DNA from: Kiritimatiellia bacterium
Lineage (GTDB): Bacteria > Verrucomicrobiota > Kiritimatiellia > CAIQIC01 > Lenti-01
NCBI GenBank assembly: GCA_018432565.1
Contig: JAHDSS010000534.1
Location: 1 to 8,007, forward strand
DNA: 8,007 bases
Direction: 5' to 3'
A model generated the notes under the pieces. It had not been told where the DNA came from. It made no database searches and was given only the letters and a program-made list of their open reading frames with translations. The position numbers and the translations under genes are program-made. Within the stretch, counting starts at the first letter, position 1. Every line of letters begins with the position of its first letter. Below, piece after piece: positions 1 through 8,007 of this stretch.

Positions 1-1
1 G

Positions 2-820
2 GCGTCGTTTCTGATGCCGTTCTGCCGCAACCATGCGTGCATCCACACGGCGCCGCAGGAGCCGTGGGCGCACGACGCGCTGACGCTGGAGACGATGCGC
101 GGGATGATCCGGTCGCGCTACAAGCTTCTGCCGTATCTGTATCAGTTGTTCGCGGCGCATGAACAGACCGGCGAGGCGATCCTGCGCCCGCTGTTTCATG
201 ATTTCGACAACACGCCGGGGCTGGAACTGGACCGGATCGAGGATGCGTATTTGCTGGGCCCGGCGCTGCTGCATGCGCCGGTGATGGACGAGAGCCGGAA
301 TGCGCGGGACATTCCGCTGCCGGGACCGGGCCTTTGGTTTTCGACGCTGGAGGGGGCGTGGGTGGAAGGCGGCGCCTGGCGCCGGGAGGTGGCGGTGCCG
401 GAAACCGCCACGCCGCTGTTTGTGCGCGATGGGTCCATCGTGCCGATGCGGCCGGGGGTTTCGACAGACCACCGGATGCGGCTCGACGACGTGGAACTGC
501 ATGTGTTTCTGTCCGGAGACGGGAAAGCCGCGGCACTGGACTATGTGGCGGATGACGGCTTGACGTTCGCCTATCGGCGCGGAGAGCGCAGCCGGCTGGA
601 GGTGCGCGCGGAAGCCCGGGGCGGTGTCGTGGACATTACGGCGCGACTGGCCGAGGGCGGGGCCGGACCGATCCGCGTGCGGTTTGCCGCGCATGGGCCC
701 TTTGAAACCATCCGGGTGAACGGACGGGATGCCGGGACCCAGCCGCTGGCCGTGCCGCTGGCCGGAACGGCCTGGACGGCGCGGGCGGCCGATCCGTTCG
801 AATTCGCCGAATCCGAATAA
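2..820 (+). CDS. GH31 family glycoside hydrolase, C-terminal part (5' truncated by window edge)
   Basis: This is the last 272 codons of a glycoside hydrolase family 31 enzyme (alpha-glucosidase or alpha-xylosidase type), which hydrolyses terminal alpha-linked sugars from oligosaccharides. The reading frame is open from position 2, so the true start lies upstream. The end of the catalytic (beta/alpha)8 barrel is visible. It includes the R-N-H motif at 26-34, the QEPW motif at 56-67 that typically follows the barrel's last substrate-binding histidine, and RYKLLPYLYQL at 116-148. The beta-sandwich follows, with LLGPALLHAPV and then LFVRDGSIVPM, a GH31 hallmark. The tail (DYVADDGLTFAYRRGE) looks like a DUF5110 module. 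The nucleophile and acid/base aspartates lie outside the window, so activity and substrate cannot be judged. The stop is TAA at 818-820, directly followed by a tandem palindrome. The family call is firm; the substrate is open. Confidence 0.9.
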   Translation, partial: ASFLMPFCRNHACIHTAPQEPWAHDALTLETMRGMIRSRYKLLPYLYQLFAAHEQTGEAILRPLFHDFDNTPGLELDRIEDAYLLGPALLHAPVMDESRNARDIPLPGPGLWFSTLEGAWVEGGAWRREVAVPETATPLFVRDGSIVPMRPGVSTDHRMRLDDVELHVFLSGDGKAAALDYVADDGLTFAYRRGERSRLEVRAEARGGVVDITARLAEGGAGPIRVRFAAHGPFETIRVNGRDAGTQPLAVPLAGTAWTARAADPFEFAESE

Positions 821-857
821 TCATTGTTTGCAAACAATGATTGTTTGCAAACAATGA
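821..857. repeat. Tandem perfect palindromes with a 17-bp period (operator-like)
   Basis: Beginning one base after the GH31 stop codon is TCATTGTTTGCAAACAATGA (821-840), a perfect 20-bp palindrome. Its 16-bp core ATTGTTTGCAAACAAT (823-838) is repeated exactly at 840-855, giving a tandem direct repeat with a period of 17 bp. The whole stretch is therefore almost one long palindrome centred on G839. A perfect A/T-rich dyad of this size resembles the binding site of a dimeric helix-turn-helix regulator, for example of the LacI class, which often control carbohydrase genes. No regulator gene is visible and no gene starts nearby downstream. It could instead be a 3' hairpin for mRNA end formation or a small dispersed repeat; no T-tract follows it. 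The structure is certain and the function is inference. Confidence 0.6.
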
Positions 858-889
858 AACAGTTCGAGGGGACGGGGTCTTTCGGACAC

Positions 890-900
890 GGGGGGGGGGG
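890..900 (+). repeat. Homopolymeric G11 run
   Basis: Eleven consecutive G residues lie in non-coding DNA between the GH31 gene and the repeat cluster. No gene spans it, so there is no sign of phase-variable coding. Run length may be uncertain if it was derived from error-prone reads. Confidence 0.8.
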
Positions 901-996
901 CTTGCAAAACTACGTTTATGCATGAGCCGTATTCAGAATCCAGAATTCAGGATTCAGAATGAACAGCCATTAATCGTATCTCTGCCGCCGCAGCAT

Positions 997-1005
997 TCTG
1001 ACTGC
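997..1005 (+). repeat. Left copy of the 9-bp putative target-site duplication
   Basis: TCTGACTGC ends exactly where the left terminal inverted repeat begins. The identical nine bases lie immediately outside the right terminal inverted repeat. Confidence 0.75.
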
Positions 1006-1254
1006 GGGCGCATCTGCGATTCGGGGCCCCCTTGGGGTCAACTTGAGCGCAGGCGCATAGCGCCGGAGTCGAAATCACTTGTCCCGCCACCGCGGGATCT
1101 GAGCACAATCCCGATGACCAGCCTTCGGGACCAAGCCGAGATCCCTCGACTCCGCCTTCGCGCAAGGCTTCGGCGGACAAGTCCGCTCGGGATGACAGCC
1201 ATACAGGACGACAAGGTCTTTTTGCACAGCATGCACCGAATCGCAGATGCGCCC
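1006..1254. mobile_element. MITE-like non-autonomous element with 19-bp terminal inverted repeats
   Basis: The element is 249 bp long. It begins GGGCGCATCTGCGATTCGG (1006-1024) and ends with the exact reverse complement CCGAATCGCAGATGCGCCC (1236-1254). It is flanked on both sides, with no gap, by the 9-bp direct repeat TCTGACTGC (997-1005 and 1255-1263), the expected scar of transposition. The interior is full of small hairpins: TCCCGC/GCGGGA (1082-1097), GCCTT/AAGGC (1154-1168) and GCGGAC/GTCCGC (1173-1186). It has no credible reading frame, so any transposase must act in trans. A 9-bp duplication is known for several transposase groups, including IS1 and IS4, but the ends do not let me assign a family. 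The architecture is seen directly; mobility is inferred. Confidence 0.75.
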
Positions 1255-1263
1255 TCTGACTGC
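1255..1263 (+). repeat. Right copy of the 9-bp putative target-site duplication
   Basis: TCTGACTGC begins on the base after the right terminal inverted repeat and matches 997-1005 exactly. Confidence 0.75.
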
Positions 1264-1277
1264 TGACTCCTGAATAC

Positions 1278-1400
1278 TTTCTTGAAACAACTCCGCCAGG
1301 AGTGTTGCAAGAGGTTTGGGGGTGAACCTTTTCGGGCGCAGATGCGTTTCAGTCCATCGGAACGCAATGCGGCCCATGGTTGCCGCGCAGGAGAGGAAGC
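1278..1400 (+). promoter_or_regulatory. Leader region upstream of the TonB-dependent receptor gene
   Basis: These 123 bases between the repeat cluster and the receptor start are the only sequence free of repeats that could hold its promoter. TTGAAA at 1282-1287 could be a -35 element, but no convincing -10 hexamer sits at a suitable distance. A strong ribosome binding site AGGAG (1389-1393) lies 7 nt before the ATG at 1401. The words GCCAGGAG (1295-1302) recall part of a cobalamin riboswitch, but the other conserved boxes are missing. No regulator site is assigned. Confidence 0.3.
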
Positions 1401-3518
1401 ATGAGAATGAAGTGGATGGCCGAATGCATGGCGGCGGGAAGCATGGCAATGGGGGGAATGGCGTGGGCGGAGGAGGCACCCGTGGCGGTGCTGCCGGAGG
1501 TGGTGGTGACGGCGATGCGCACGGAGACGGCGCTGGCCGATGTGCCGTACATGGGGTATGTGGTCGGAAGCGCCGCGCAACAGGAAACAGCCCCCCGCAC
1601 GACGCCGGATGCGCTGGCCGGGCTGCCGTCGGTCATGGTGCAGAAAACCTCCTACGGGCAGGGATCTCCGTACATGCGGGGGTTCACCGGGTTTCGGACC
1701 CTGATGCTGGTGGACGGGATCCGGCTGAACAACTCGGTGTTTCGCGACGGACCGAACCAGTATTGGAACACCGTGGATCCGTGGGTGGTGGACCGCTACG
1801 AGGTGGTGATGGGGCCGGCATCGGTGCTGTACGGCAGTGATGCGGTCGGCGGGGCGGTGAATGCGATCGGGACGGCCCCGCCGGAGTGGTCGGGGCAGGC
1901 GGCCTGGGAACGGCGGCTGGGCTATCGGGGGGCCACGGCGGATGAATCGCATCAGGTGCGCGCGGCGGTGCGTGGCCGGGCGACGGAACGGCTGGGTTTT
2001 GCCGGGGGCGTGACCTGGAAGGAATTCGGGGATCTGCGCGGGGGCCGCGACGTGGGTCGGCAGCGGCATACCGGCTACGACGAGTGGGATTTCGATCTGC
2101 GCGGGGACTACGGGCTGGCGGAGGGGGCGGTACTGACGCTGGCGCATCAGCAGGTGGATCAGAATGACGCCTGGCGGACGCATCGGACACCTTACGGAAT
2201 TGATTGGGAAGGGCTGGAGCGGGGGGATGACCGGGTGCATGCCTATGACCAGGACCGGGCCCTGACCTATCTGCGCCTGGCGGTGACGGACCGTCCGGGC
2301 TGGATCACGGCGGGCAGTCTGACGCTGTCGCGGCATGCCCAGGAGGAAGAACGGTACCGGCTGCGGGCGGACGGGCGCCGCGACGAGACGGGATTCGAGG
2401 TGACGACGTGGGGGGCGTCGCTGGTGCTGGAGAGCGAGACCAAGGCGGGCCGCTGGGTGTACGGGGCGGACTATTCGCGAGACGTGGTGGAGTCGTATTC
2501 CCGCAAATACAAGGCGGACGGGTCGCTGGACAAGGTGGAGGCGCAGGGGCCGGTGGCGGATGACGCGACCTACGACCTGCTGGGGGTGTTTGTGCAGAAC
2601 ACCGTGCCGCTATGGAACGGGGCGCTGGAATTGACGCCGGGGGCCCGGGCGACCTGGGCGGCCTTGGACGCGGACAAGGTGCTGGATCCGGTGCGCGGCG
2701 AGGTCACGGCGGTCGAGGACGACTGGAGGAGTGTGGCGGGATCGCTGCGCGCGCTGGCGCCGCTGGGGGCGGAGCGGCGGACGGCGGTGTTCGCCGGGGT
2801 TTCGCAGGGGTTCCGGGCGCCGAATCTGTCGGACATGACCCGGCTGGACACGGCGCGCAGCGGGGAGATCGAGACGCCGGTGGAGGACCTGGATCCCGAG
2901 CGGTTTGTGTCGGTCGAGGCCGGCGTGCGGTTGTCGGGGGAACGCCTGTCGGGGGAACTGGCGGCATATCACACCTGGATCGAGGATTTGATTGTGCGGA
3001 CGCCGACGGGCGAGACGGTGGACGGCTCGCGGGAGGTGACGAAGCGCAATTCCGGGCGGGGGTACGTGCAGGGGGTGGAACTGGCGCTGCGCTACCAGCT
3101 GTCGGAAGATTGGCAACTGCGGGCGGCGGGATCGTGGATGACGGGCAAGGTGGACGATTATCCGACATCCGACGCGGTCAAGGAGCGCGATTATCTGAGC
3201 CGGCTGATGCCGTTCACCGTGAAGGCGGCGGTGCGCTGGCAGCCTGAGGGAAAACCCTACTGGCTGGAAGCGGCGGTGGATGCGGCGGAAAAGGCGTCCC
3301 GCCTGTCGGACAGCGACGAGCGCGACACGCAGCGGATTCCGGAAGGCGGCACGCCGGGCTACGGGGTGCTGACGCTGCGCGGCGGGGTGGCGCTGTTCGA
3401 CGGGCTGAACCTGACGCTGGCGCTGGAAAATGTGACAGACGAGGACTACCGGATTCACGGATCGGGCGTGAATGAGCCCGGCCGCAACCTGGTGGTGCAG
3501 GCCGAGTGGGTATTCTAG
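1401..3518 (+). CDS. TonB-dependent outer-membrane receptor
   Basis: This 705-residue protein is an outer-membrane beta-barrel that imports a scarce ligand using energy from the TonB-ExbB-ExbD complex. The ATG at 1401 is chosen because AGGAG lies 7 nt upstream and a good signal peptide follows: basic MRMK, a hydrophobic segment, and probable cleavage after AWA at residue 23. The TonB box LPEVVVTA is at 31-38. The plug (about 40-155) has DALAGLPSV, YMRGF, LMLVDGIRLNN and a final segment with GPASVLYGSDAVGG at 138-151. The remainder is barrel, including FRAPNLSDMTR, and the chain ends in phenylalanine (EWVF), the usual signal for barrel insertion. The RDGPNQYWNTVDP stretch (115-127) resembles haem or cobalamin-type receptors more than SusC, since the long SusC N-terminal extension is absent. 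The ligand is not determinable, and no SusD partner or ABC importer lies beside it. Confidence 0.93.
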   Translation: MRMKWMAECMAAGSMAMGGMAWAEEAPVAVLPEVVVTAMRTETALADVPYMGYVVGSAAQQETAPRTTPDALAGLPSVMVQKTSYGQGSPYMRGFTGFRTLMLVDGIRLNNSVFRDGPNQYWNTVDPWVVDRYEVVMGPASVLYGSDAVGGAVNAIGTAPPEWSGQAAWERRLGYRGATADESHQVRAAVRGRATERLGFAGGVTWKEFGDLRGGRDVGRQRHTGYDEWDFDLRGDYGLAEGAVLTLAHQQVDQNDAWRTHRTPYGIDWEGLERGDDRVHAYDQDRALTYLRLAVTDRPGWITAGSLTLSRHAQEEERYRLRADGRRDETGFEVTTWGASLVLESETKAGRWVYGADYSRDVVESYSRKYKADGSLDKVEAQGPVADDATYDLLGVFVQNTVPLWNGALELTPGARATWAALDADKVLDPVRGEVTAVEDDWRSVAGSLRALAPLGAERRTAVFAGVSQGFRAPNLSDMTRLDTARSGEIETPVEDLDPERFVSVEAGVRLSGERLSGELAAYHTWIEDLIVRTPTGETVDGSREVTKRNSGRGYVQGVELALRYQLSEDWQLRAAGSWMTGKVDDYPTSDAVKERDYLSRLMPFTVKAAVRWQPEGKPYWLEAAVDAAEKASRLSDSDERDTQRIPEGGTPGYGVLTLRGGVALFDGLNLTLALENVTDEDYRIHGSGVNEPGRNLVVQAEWVF

Positions 3519-3660
3519 TTCAAGCCGGTTGTCAGCAGGCAGACTGGCCGGCCGGGGCCGGGTGTCAGGGGAACGCGGGATGGGGCGGAATCGGGGTTGG
3601 CCGTGGGGGGGGCGGCTGTGGTACCGTGGCGGCGGCAAGAGAGAAAGAGCGAGGTGGGCC
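3519..3660. other. Intergenic spacer with a GC-rich inverted repeat
   Basis: This 142-bp gap separates the receptor gene from the DUF4230 gene. CCGGCC (3548-3553) and GGCCGG (3556-3561) form a strong but tightly looped inverted repeat without a following T-tract, so it is at best a weak terminator candidate. A G8 run occurs at 3605-3612. The ribosome binding site GAGGTG (3651-3656) for the next gene lies at the end. No clear promoter hexamers are visible. Confidence 0.35.
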
Positions 3661-4359
3661 ATGTCGCAGATGCTGACGAATATCGTGTGGGGGCTGGTGG
3701 TGGCGGGGCTGATCGTGCTGTGGTTCCGGACCCGGCGGGGCGGGGCGGGGCGCAAGGGCATGGAGATCCGGGCCGCGTCGGCGATCGAGGAGCTGCGGGC
3801 CATCGGGGTGCTGTCGGCGTTCAAGGCGGTGACGAAGGAGATCGTGACGGCGCGCGACCATTCGCTGGGGGATCTGGGCCGCCGGTATCTGGAATGGCTG
3901 ATCACGTCGAAGAAGATGGCGATGATCTTCGAATTCGACATTGATTTCCAGTATGACCTGAGGGACCCGTCGTTTGACGTGCAGGAGGAGGAACCCGGCC
4001 GGTACCGGCTGCGGATGCCGCGCTGCGACTACGTGGTGCACGTGCGCAACGTGACGTTCTATGACGAGCAGGGCGGCAAGCTGCTGCCGATCATCCTGCC
4101 GGACGTCATCAATAAAATTCTGGGCGGGGGTTTCAACGAGGTGGACCGCAACAAGCTGATGGAAGAAGCCAAGACCCAGGCTGAAAAGCTGGCGCAGAAC
4201 CTGGCCCGGCGCCTGCGCTCGGAGGTGCAGACCTCCGCGCGGCAGACAATGGAAATGCTGGCGAAGAGCTTCGGCGCGGCGTCTGTTCGGGTGGAATTCG
4301 CGGATGCCGAGCCGCGCAAGTCCGATGTCATTCAGGAACTCGAACCGGCCGCGACCTGA
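3661..4359 (+). CDS. DUF4230 domain membrane-anchored protein
   Basis: The protein has 232 residues. The ATG at 3661 is preferred over in-frame starts further upstream because GAGGTG lies 5 nt before it and the chain then opens with a single hydrophobic segment (about residues 5-22) followed by RTRR, a classic membrane anchor with the rest outside the hydrophobic core. Residues about 42-215 fit the DUF4230 pattern: an ELRAIGVLSAFKAVTKE strand-helix near the start, KKMAMIFEFDIDFQYDL (84-100) in place of the family's typical lipid- or envelope-facing strand, RYRLRMPRCDYVVHV (114-128), then a long charged helix (161-202, KLMEEAKTQAEKLAQNLARR) and a closing strand VRVEF. The molecular role of DUF4230 proteins is unknown to me. 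The gene stands alone between the receptor and the gyr operon. The family assignment is from pattern recognition and should be taken as likely rather than certain. Confidence 0.75.
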   Translation: MSQMLTNIVWGLVVAGLIVLWFRTRRGGAGRKGMEIRAASAIEELRAIGVLSAFKAVTKEIVTARDHSLGDLGRRYLEWLITSKKMAMIFEFDIDFQYDLRDPSFDVQEEEPGRYRLRMPRCDYVVHVRNVTFYDEQGGKLLPIILPDVINKILGGGFNEVDRNKLMEEAKTQAEKLAQNLARRLRSEVQTSARQTMEMLAKSFGAASVRVEFADAEPRKSDVIQELEPAAT

Positions 4360-7003
<2,644 letters not shown>

Positions 7004-7010
7004 GGACGGC

Positions 7011-7556
7011 ATGGAATCCAACGACTCCACAACCGAACGGGTTGAAGAATTCACGCGCTTGGTTCATGGGCTTCGCGCGGCCGGGATTCCATTCCTTTTA
7101 GTGGGGGGGTTGTCATTGAGCGCATACCATTACGAACGGACGACTCACGATATTGACTTCTACTGTCTCCGGGAGCGATATGCAGACTTAGATGAGGTGC
7201 TGAAGGGCTTGGGATACCAGCTGTTGCACGAACCTGCCGAATTGTATGTTCGATATGTTCAAAATGGACGGGACATTGTGGATTTCATCTTTGCCAATGA
7301 AGCAACCTTTGCCCAGATGGAGGCCTCTTCCCGGGAGACAACCGTTCTGGGGGCGTCCGTGCGCGTTCCGTGCCTGGAACATTTGCTTGCCATGAAGCTG
7401 TTTGCCTTGGAGCAGGGCAGGCGGCTGAAGGATTTGGGGGACATTGCCGAACTGATGCGGGCCAACGGCATGAATGCCAACGATCCGCAATTCGAGAAGC
7501 TGTGCTTGAAGTATGCGTCAGAGCGCTGGTTGAAGTTTTTCCGGGAGTGTTCATGA
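7011..7556 (+). CDS. Nucleotidyltransferase-fold protein (AbiEii/DUF6036 type)
   Basis: This 181-residue protein has the minimal nucleotidyltransferase core: VGGLSLSAYHYERTTHDIDF at 31-50, with the glycine-serine motif (G32, G33, S35) and metal-binding D47 and D49. A likely third carboxylate is D91 in IVDFIF. The C-terminal part has LLAMKLFAL...RRLKDLGDIAELM (K129, K140, D141, D144), the signature seen in AbiEii-like and DUF6036 proteins. Such proteins transfer nucleotides to RNA or protein targets, some as toxins of abortive-infection or toxin-antitoxin pairs; the target here is unknown. It starts 7 nt after the gyrB stop, with GAGG (7002-7005) as ribosome binding site, and its stop overlaps the next start (ATGA). 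Base composition is visibly lower in G+C than gyrB, with many TTG, TTT, ATT and GAT codons, suggesting later acquisition. No AbiEi-like antitoxin is adjacent. Confidence 0.8.
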   Translation: MESNDSTTERVEEFTRLVHGLRAAGIPFLLVGGLSLSAYHYERTTHDIDFYCLRERYADLDEVLKGLGYQLLHEPAELYVRYVQNGRDIVDFIFANEATFAQMEASSRETTVLGASVRVPCLEHLLAMKLFALEQGRRLKDLGDIAELMRANGMNANDPQFEKLCLKYASERWLKFFRECS

Positions 7557-7765
7557 AGCCGGATGCCCCGGGATTGGATTTGACGTTTGTGCGGGAAGGG
7601 ATGCCGCTGCCGCCCGAACTGGGACCGGATGGCTATACCCGGCTGATCCGGTCGGTCTGGTCGCAGCGGACGGAAGAGGATGTGAAGCGGTATTTGAATG
7701 ATGAAGGGAACCGGCCGGTCAACGCCTGGTTCCGGCTGGATGGAAGAGCAAGGACAGATCGATGA
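7553..7765 (+). CDS. Uncharacterised 70-residue protein between the nucleotidyltransferase gene and gyrA
   Basis: I do not recognise this small protein. It starts at ATG 7553, overlapping the stop of the preceding gene as ATGA. The ribosome binding site GGAG (7543-7546) lies 6 nt upstream, and its own TGA (7763-7765) overlaps the gyrA ATG. Two such overlaps and a proper ribosome binding site argue that it is translated. It is charged and soluble, without signal peptide, membrane segment or cysteine. It contains a proline-rich [13 protein letters not shown] (residues 18-30), a short helix-like segment [17 protein letters not shown] (36-52), and a final VNAWFRLDG. Its composition is closer to gyrA than to the nucleotidyltransferase gene. 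It could partner the nucleotidyltransferase (antitoxin-like) or belong with gyrase; neither is shown. A longer frame begins upstream at 7370, but that lies inside the preceding gene. Confidence 0.65.
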   Translation: MKPDAPGLDLTFVREGMPLPPELGPDGYTRLIRSVWSQRTEEDVKRYLNDEGNRPVNAWFRLDGRARTDR

Positions 7766-8007
7766 GCGATGAAGTGAACAACGAGACCGGCGGCGAGACG
7801 GCCGGCGAACCCCTTTCCGCGGCGTCGGCGCCGCAGAACCTGACGGACCGCATCGAGCCGGTCAACATCGAAGAGGAGATGCAGCGGGCCTACATTGACT
7901 ATTCGATGTCGGTGATCGTGGGCCGGGCGCTGCCGGACGCGCGAGACGGGCTCAAGCCCGGCAACCGGCGCATTCTGTTTGCGATGCGCGAGGGGGGCTA
8001 TATTCAC
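7762..8007 (+). CDS. gyrA: DNA gyrase subunit A, N-terminal part (3' truncated by window edge)
   Basis: These are the first 82 codons of GyrA, the DNA cleavage and rejoining subunit of gyrase. The start is fixed by AAGGA (7750-7754) 7 nt upstream and by the ATGA overlap with the preceding gene. After an extra stretch of about 23 residues rich in E, T, S and G compared with Escherichia coli, the normal sequence begins: [34 protein letters not shown]. The catalytic tyrosine and the quinolone-resistance region lie beyond the window. One difference is notable. The usual KPVHRR reads KPGNRR (residues 65-70), replacing the histidine that is H45 in Escherichia coli by asparagine. ParC or other type IIA A-subunits share this N terminus, but the position just downstream of gyrB supports gyrA. 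Confidence 0.93.
   Translation, partial: MSDEVNNETGGETAGEPLSAASAPQNLTDRIEPVNIEEEMQRAYIDYSMSVIVGRALPDARDGLKPGNRRILFAMREGGYIH

Larger units (their letters stand above)
929..1277. repeat. ATTCAG-rich intergenic repeat region, interrupted by an inserted element
   Basis: The left part (929-960) is a run of overlapping ATTCAG/CAGAATTC units. The right part (1255-1277) reads TCTGACTGCTGACTCCTG and then AATAC. The outermost eight bases are inverted copies: GTATTCAG at 929-936 and CTGAATAC at 1270-1277. If the 249-bp element at 1006-1254 and one copy of the 9-bp duplication are removed, the two parts rejoin as a short repeat of roughly 90 bp with inverted ends and interior units of the ATTCTGACT / GACTCCTGA type. 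This suggests an older simple repeat that was later used as an insertion target. No protein-coding content is credible here. Confidence 0.55.

Noticed and set aside
841..1266. Open frame of 141 codons across the intergenic repeats
   Set aside because: It runs through the palindrome, the G11 run, the ATTCAG repeat and the inserted element. It has no ribosome binding site and repeat-derived, low-sense protein content.
1380..1400. Earlier TTG start for the TonB-dependent receptor
   Set aside because: It would place the AGGAG ribosome binding site inside the gene and put extra basic residues before a signal peptide that is complete from the ATG at 1401.
1278..1400. Cobalamin riboswitch in front of the receptor gene
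   Set aside because: Only a GCCAGGAG-like word is present. The other conserved boxes and their order are absent.
1038..2336. Long minus-strand frame opposite the receptor gene and the repeat element
   Set aside because: Proline-, arginine- and histidine-rich shadow of a high-G+C gene, extending into the mobile element. No coding features.
3546..3562. Intrinsic terminator after the receptor gene
   Set aside because: The GC-rich inverted repeat has a 2-nt centre and no T-tract follows. It is listed only as part of the spacer.
3472..3660. Upstream in-frame start for the DUF4230 protein overlapping the receptor gene
   Set aside because: The extra 63 residues are low-complexity (S, R, G), would precede the membrane anchor, and lack a good ribosome binding site. 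ATG 3661 has one.
2610..3941. Minus-strand frame of 443 codons opposite the receptor and DUF4230 genes
   Set aside because: It spans two well-supported + strand genes and their spacer, has shadow composition and no recognisable domain.

Overview
The window is G+C-rich bacterial chromosomal DNA, and every gene found lies on the + strand. It carries an outer-membrane TonB-dependent receptor, so the host is a diderm. A GH31 carbohydrase, a DUF4230 membrane protein and gyrB close to gyrA make a PVC-type lineage (Kiritimatiellota, Lentisphaerota or Verrucomicrobiota) a plausible guess. No marker here settles the phylum.

Layout. (1) Positions 2-820 are the 3' end of a GH31 alpha-glucosidase/alpha-xylosidase-type gene, cut by the window edge. 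(2) Positions 821-1400 hold no gene but a great deal of structure. A tandem pair of perfect palindromes abuts the GH31 stop codon. A G11 run and an ATTCAG-rich repeat follow. Inserted next to this is a 249-bp element (1006-1254) with perfect 19-bp terminal inverted repeats, bounded exactly by a 9-bp direct repeat TCTGACTGC. It has the form of a non-autonomous, MITE-like transposed element with a target-site duplication. (3) Positions 1401-3518 encode a TonB-dependent receptor of about 705 residues with signal peptide, TonB box, plug and beta-barrel. (4) Positions 3661-4359 encode a DUF4230 protein with one N-terminal membrane anchor. (5) Positions 4360-4552 are a relatively A+T-rich leader with several inverted repeats, likely the gyr promoter region. 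(6) Positions 4553-8007 appear to be one operon: gyrB, a small nucleotidyltransferase of AbiEii/DUF6036 type, an unrecognised 70-residue protein, and the first 82 codons of gyrA. The junctions are 7 nt, then two ATGA stop/start overlaps.

How the genes relate. GyrB and GyrA form DNA gyrase, so the two small genes between them should be co-transcribed with an essential enzyme. The nucleotidyltransferase looks like an insertion, because its base composition is visibly lower in G+C than the flanking genes. The GH31 enzyme and the receptor could both serve polymer or nutrient uptake, but nothing in the sequence shows that they work together.

The strongest unusual signals are the MITE-like element, the two-gene insert between gyrB and gyrA, and the tandem palindromes. 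I found no tRNA, rRNA, CRISPR array or complete transposase gene.
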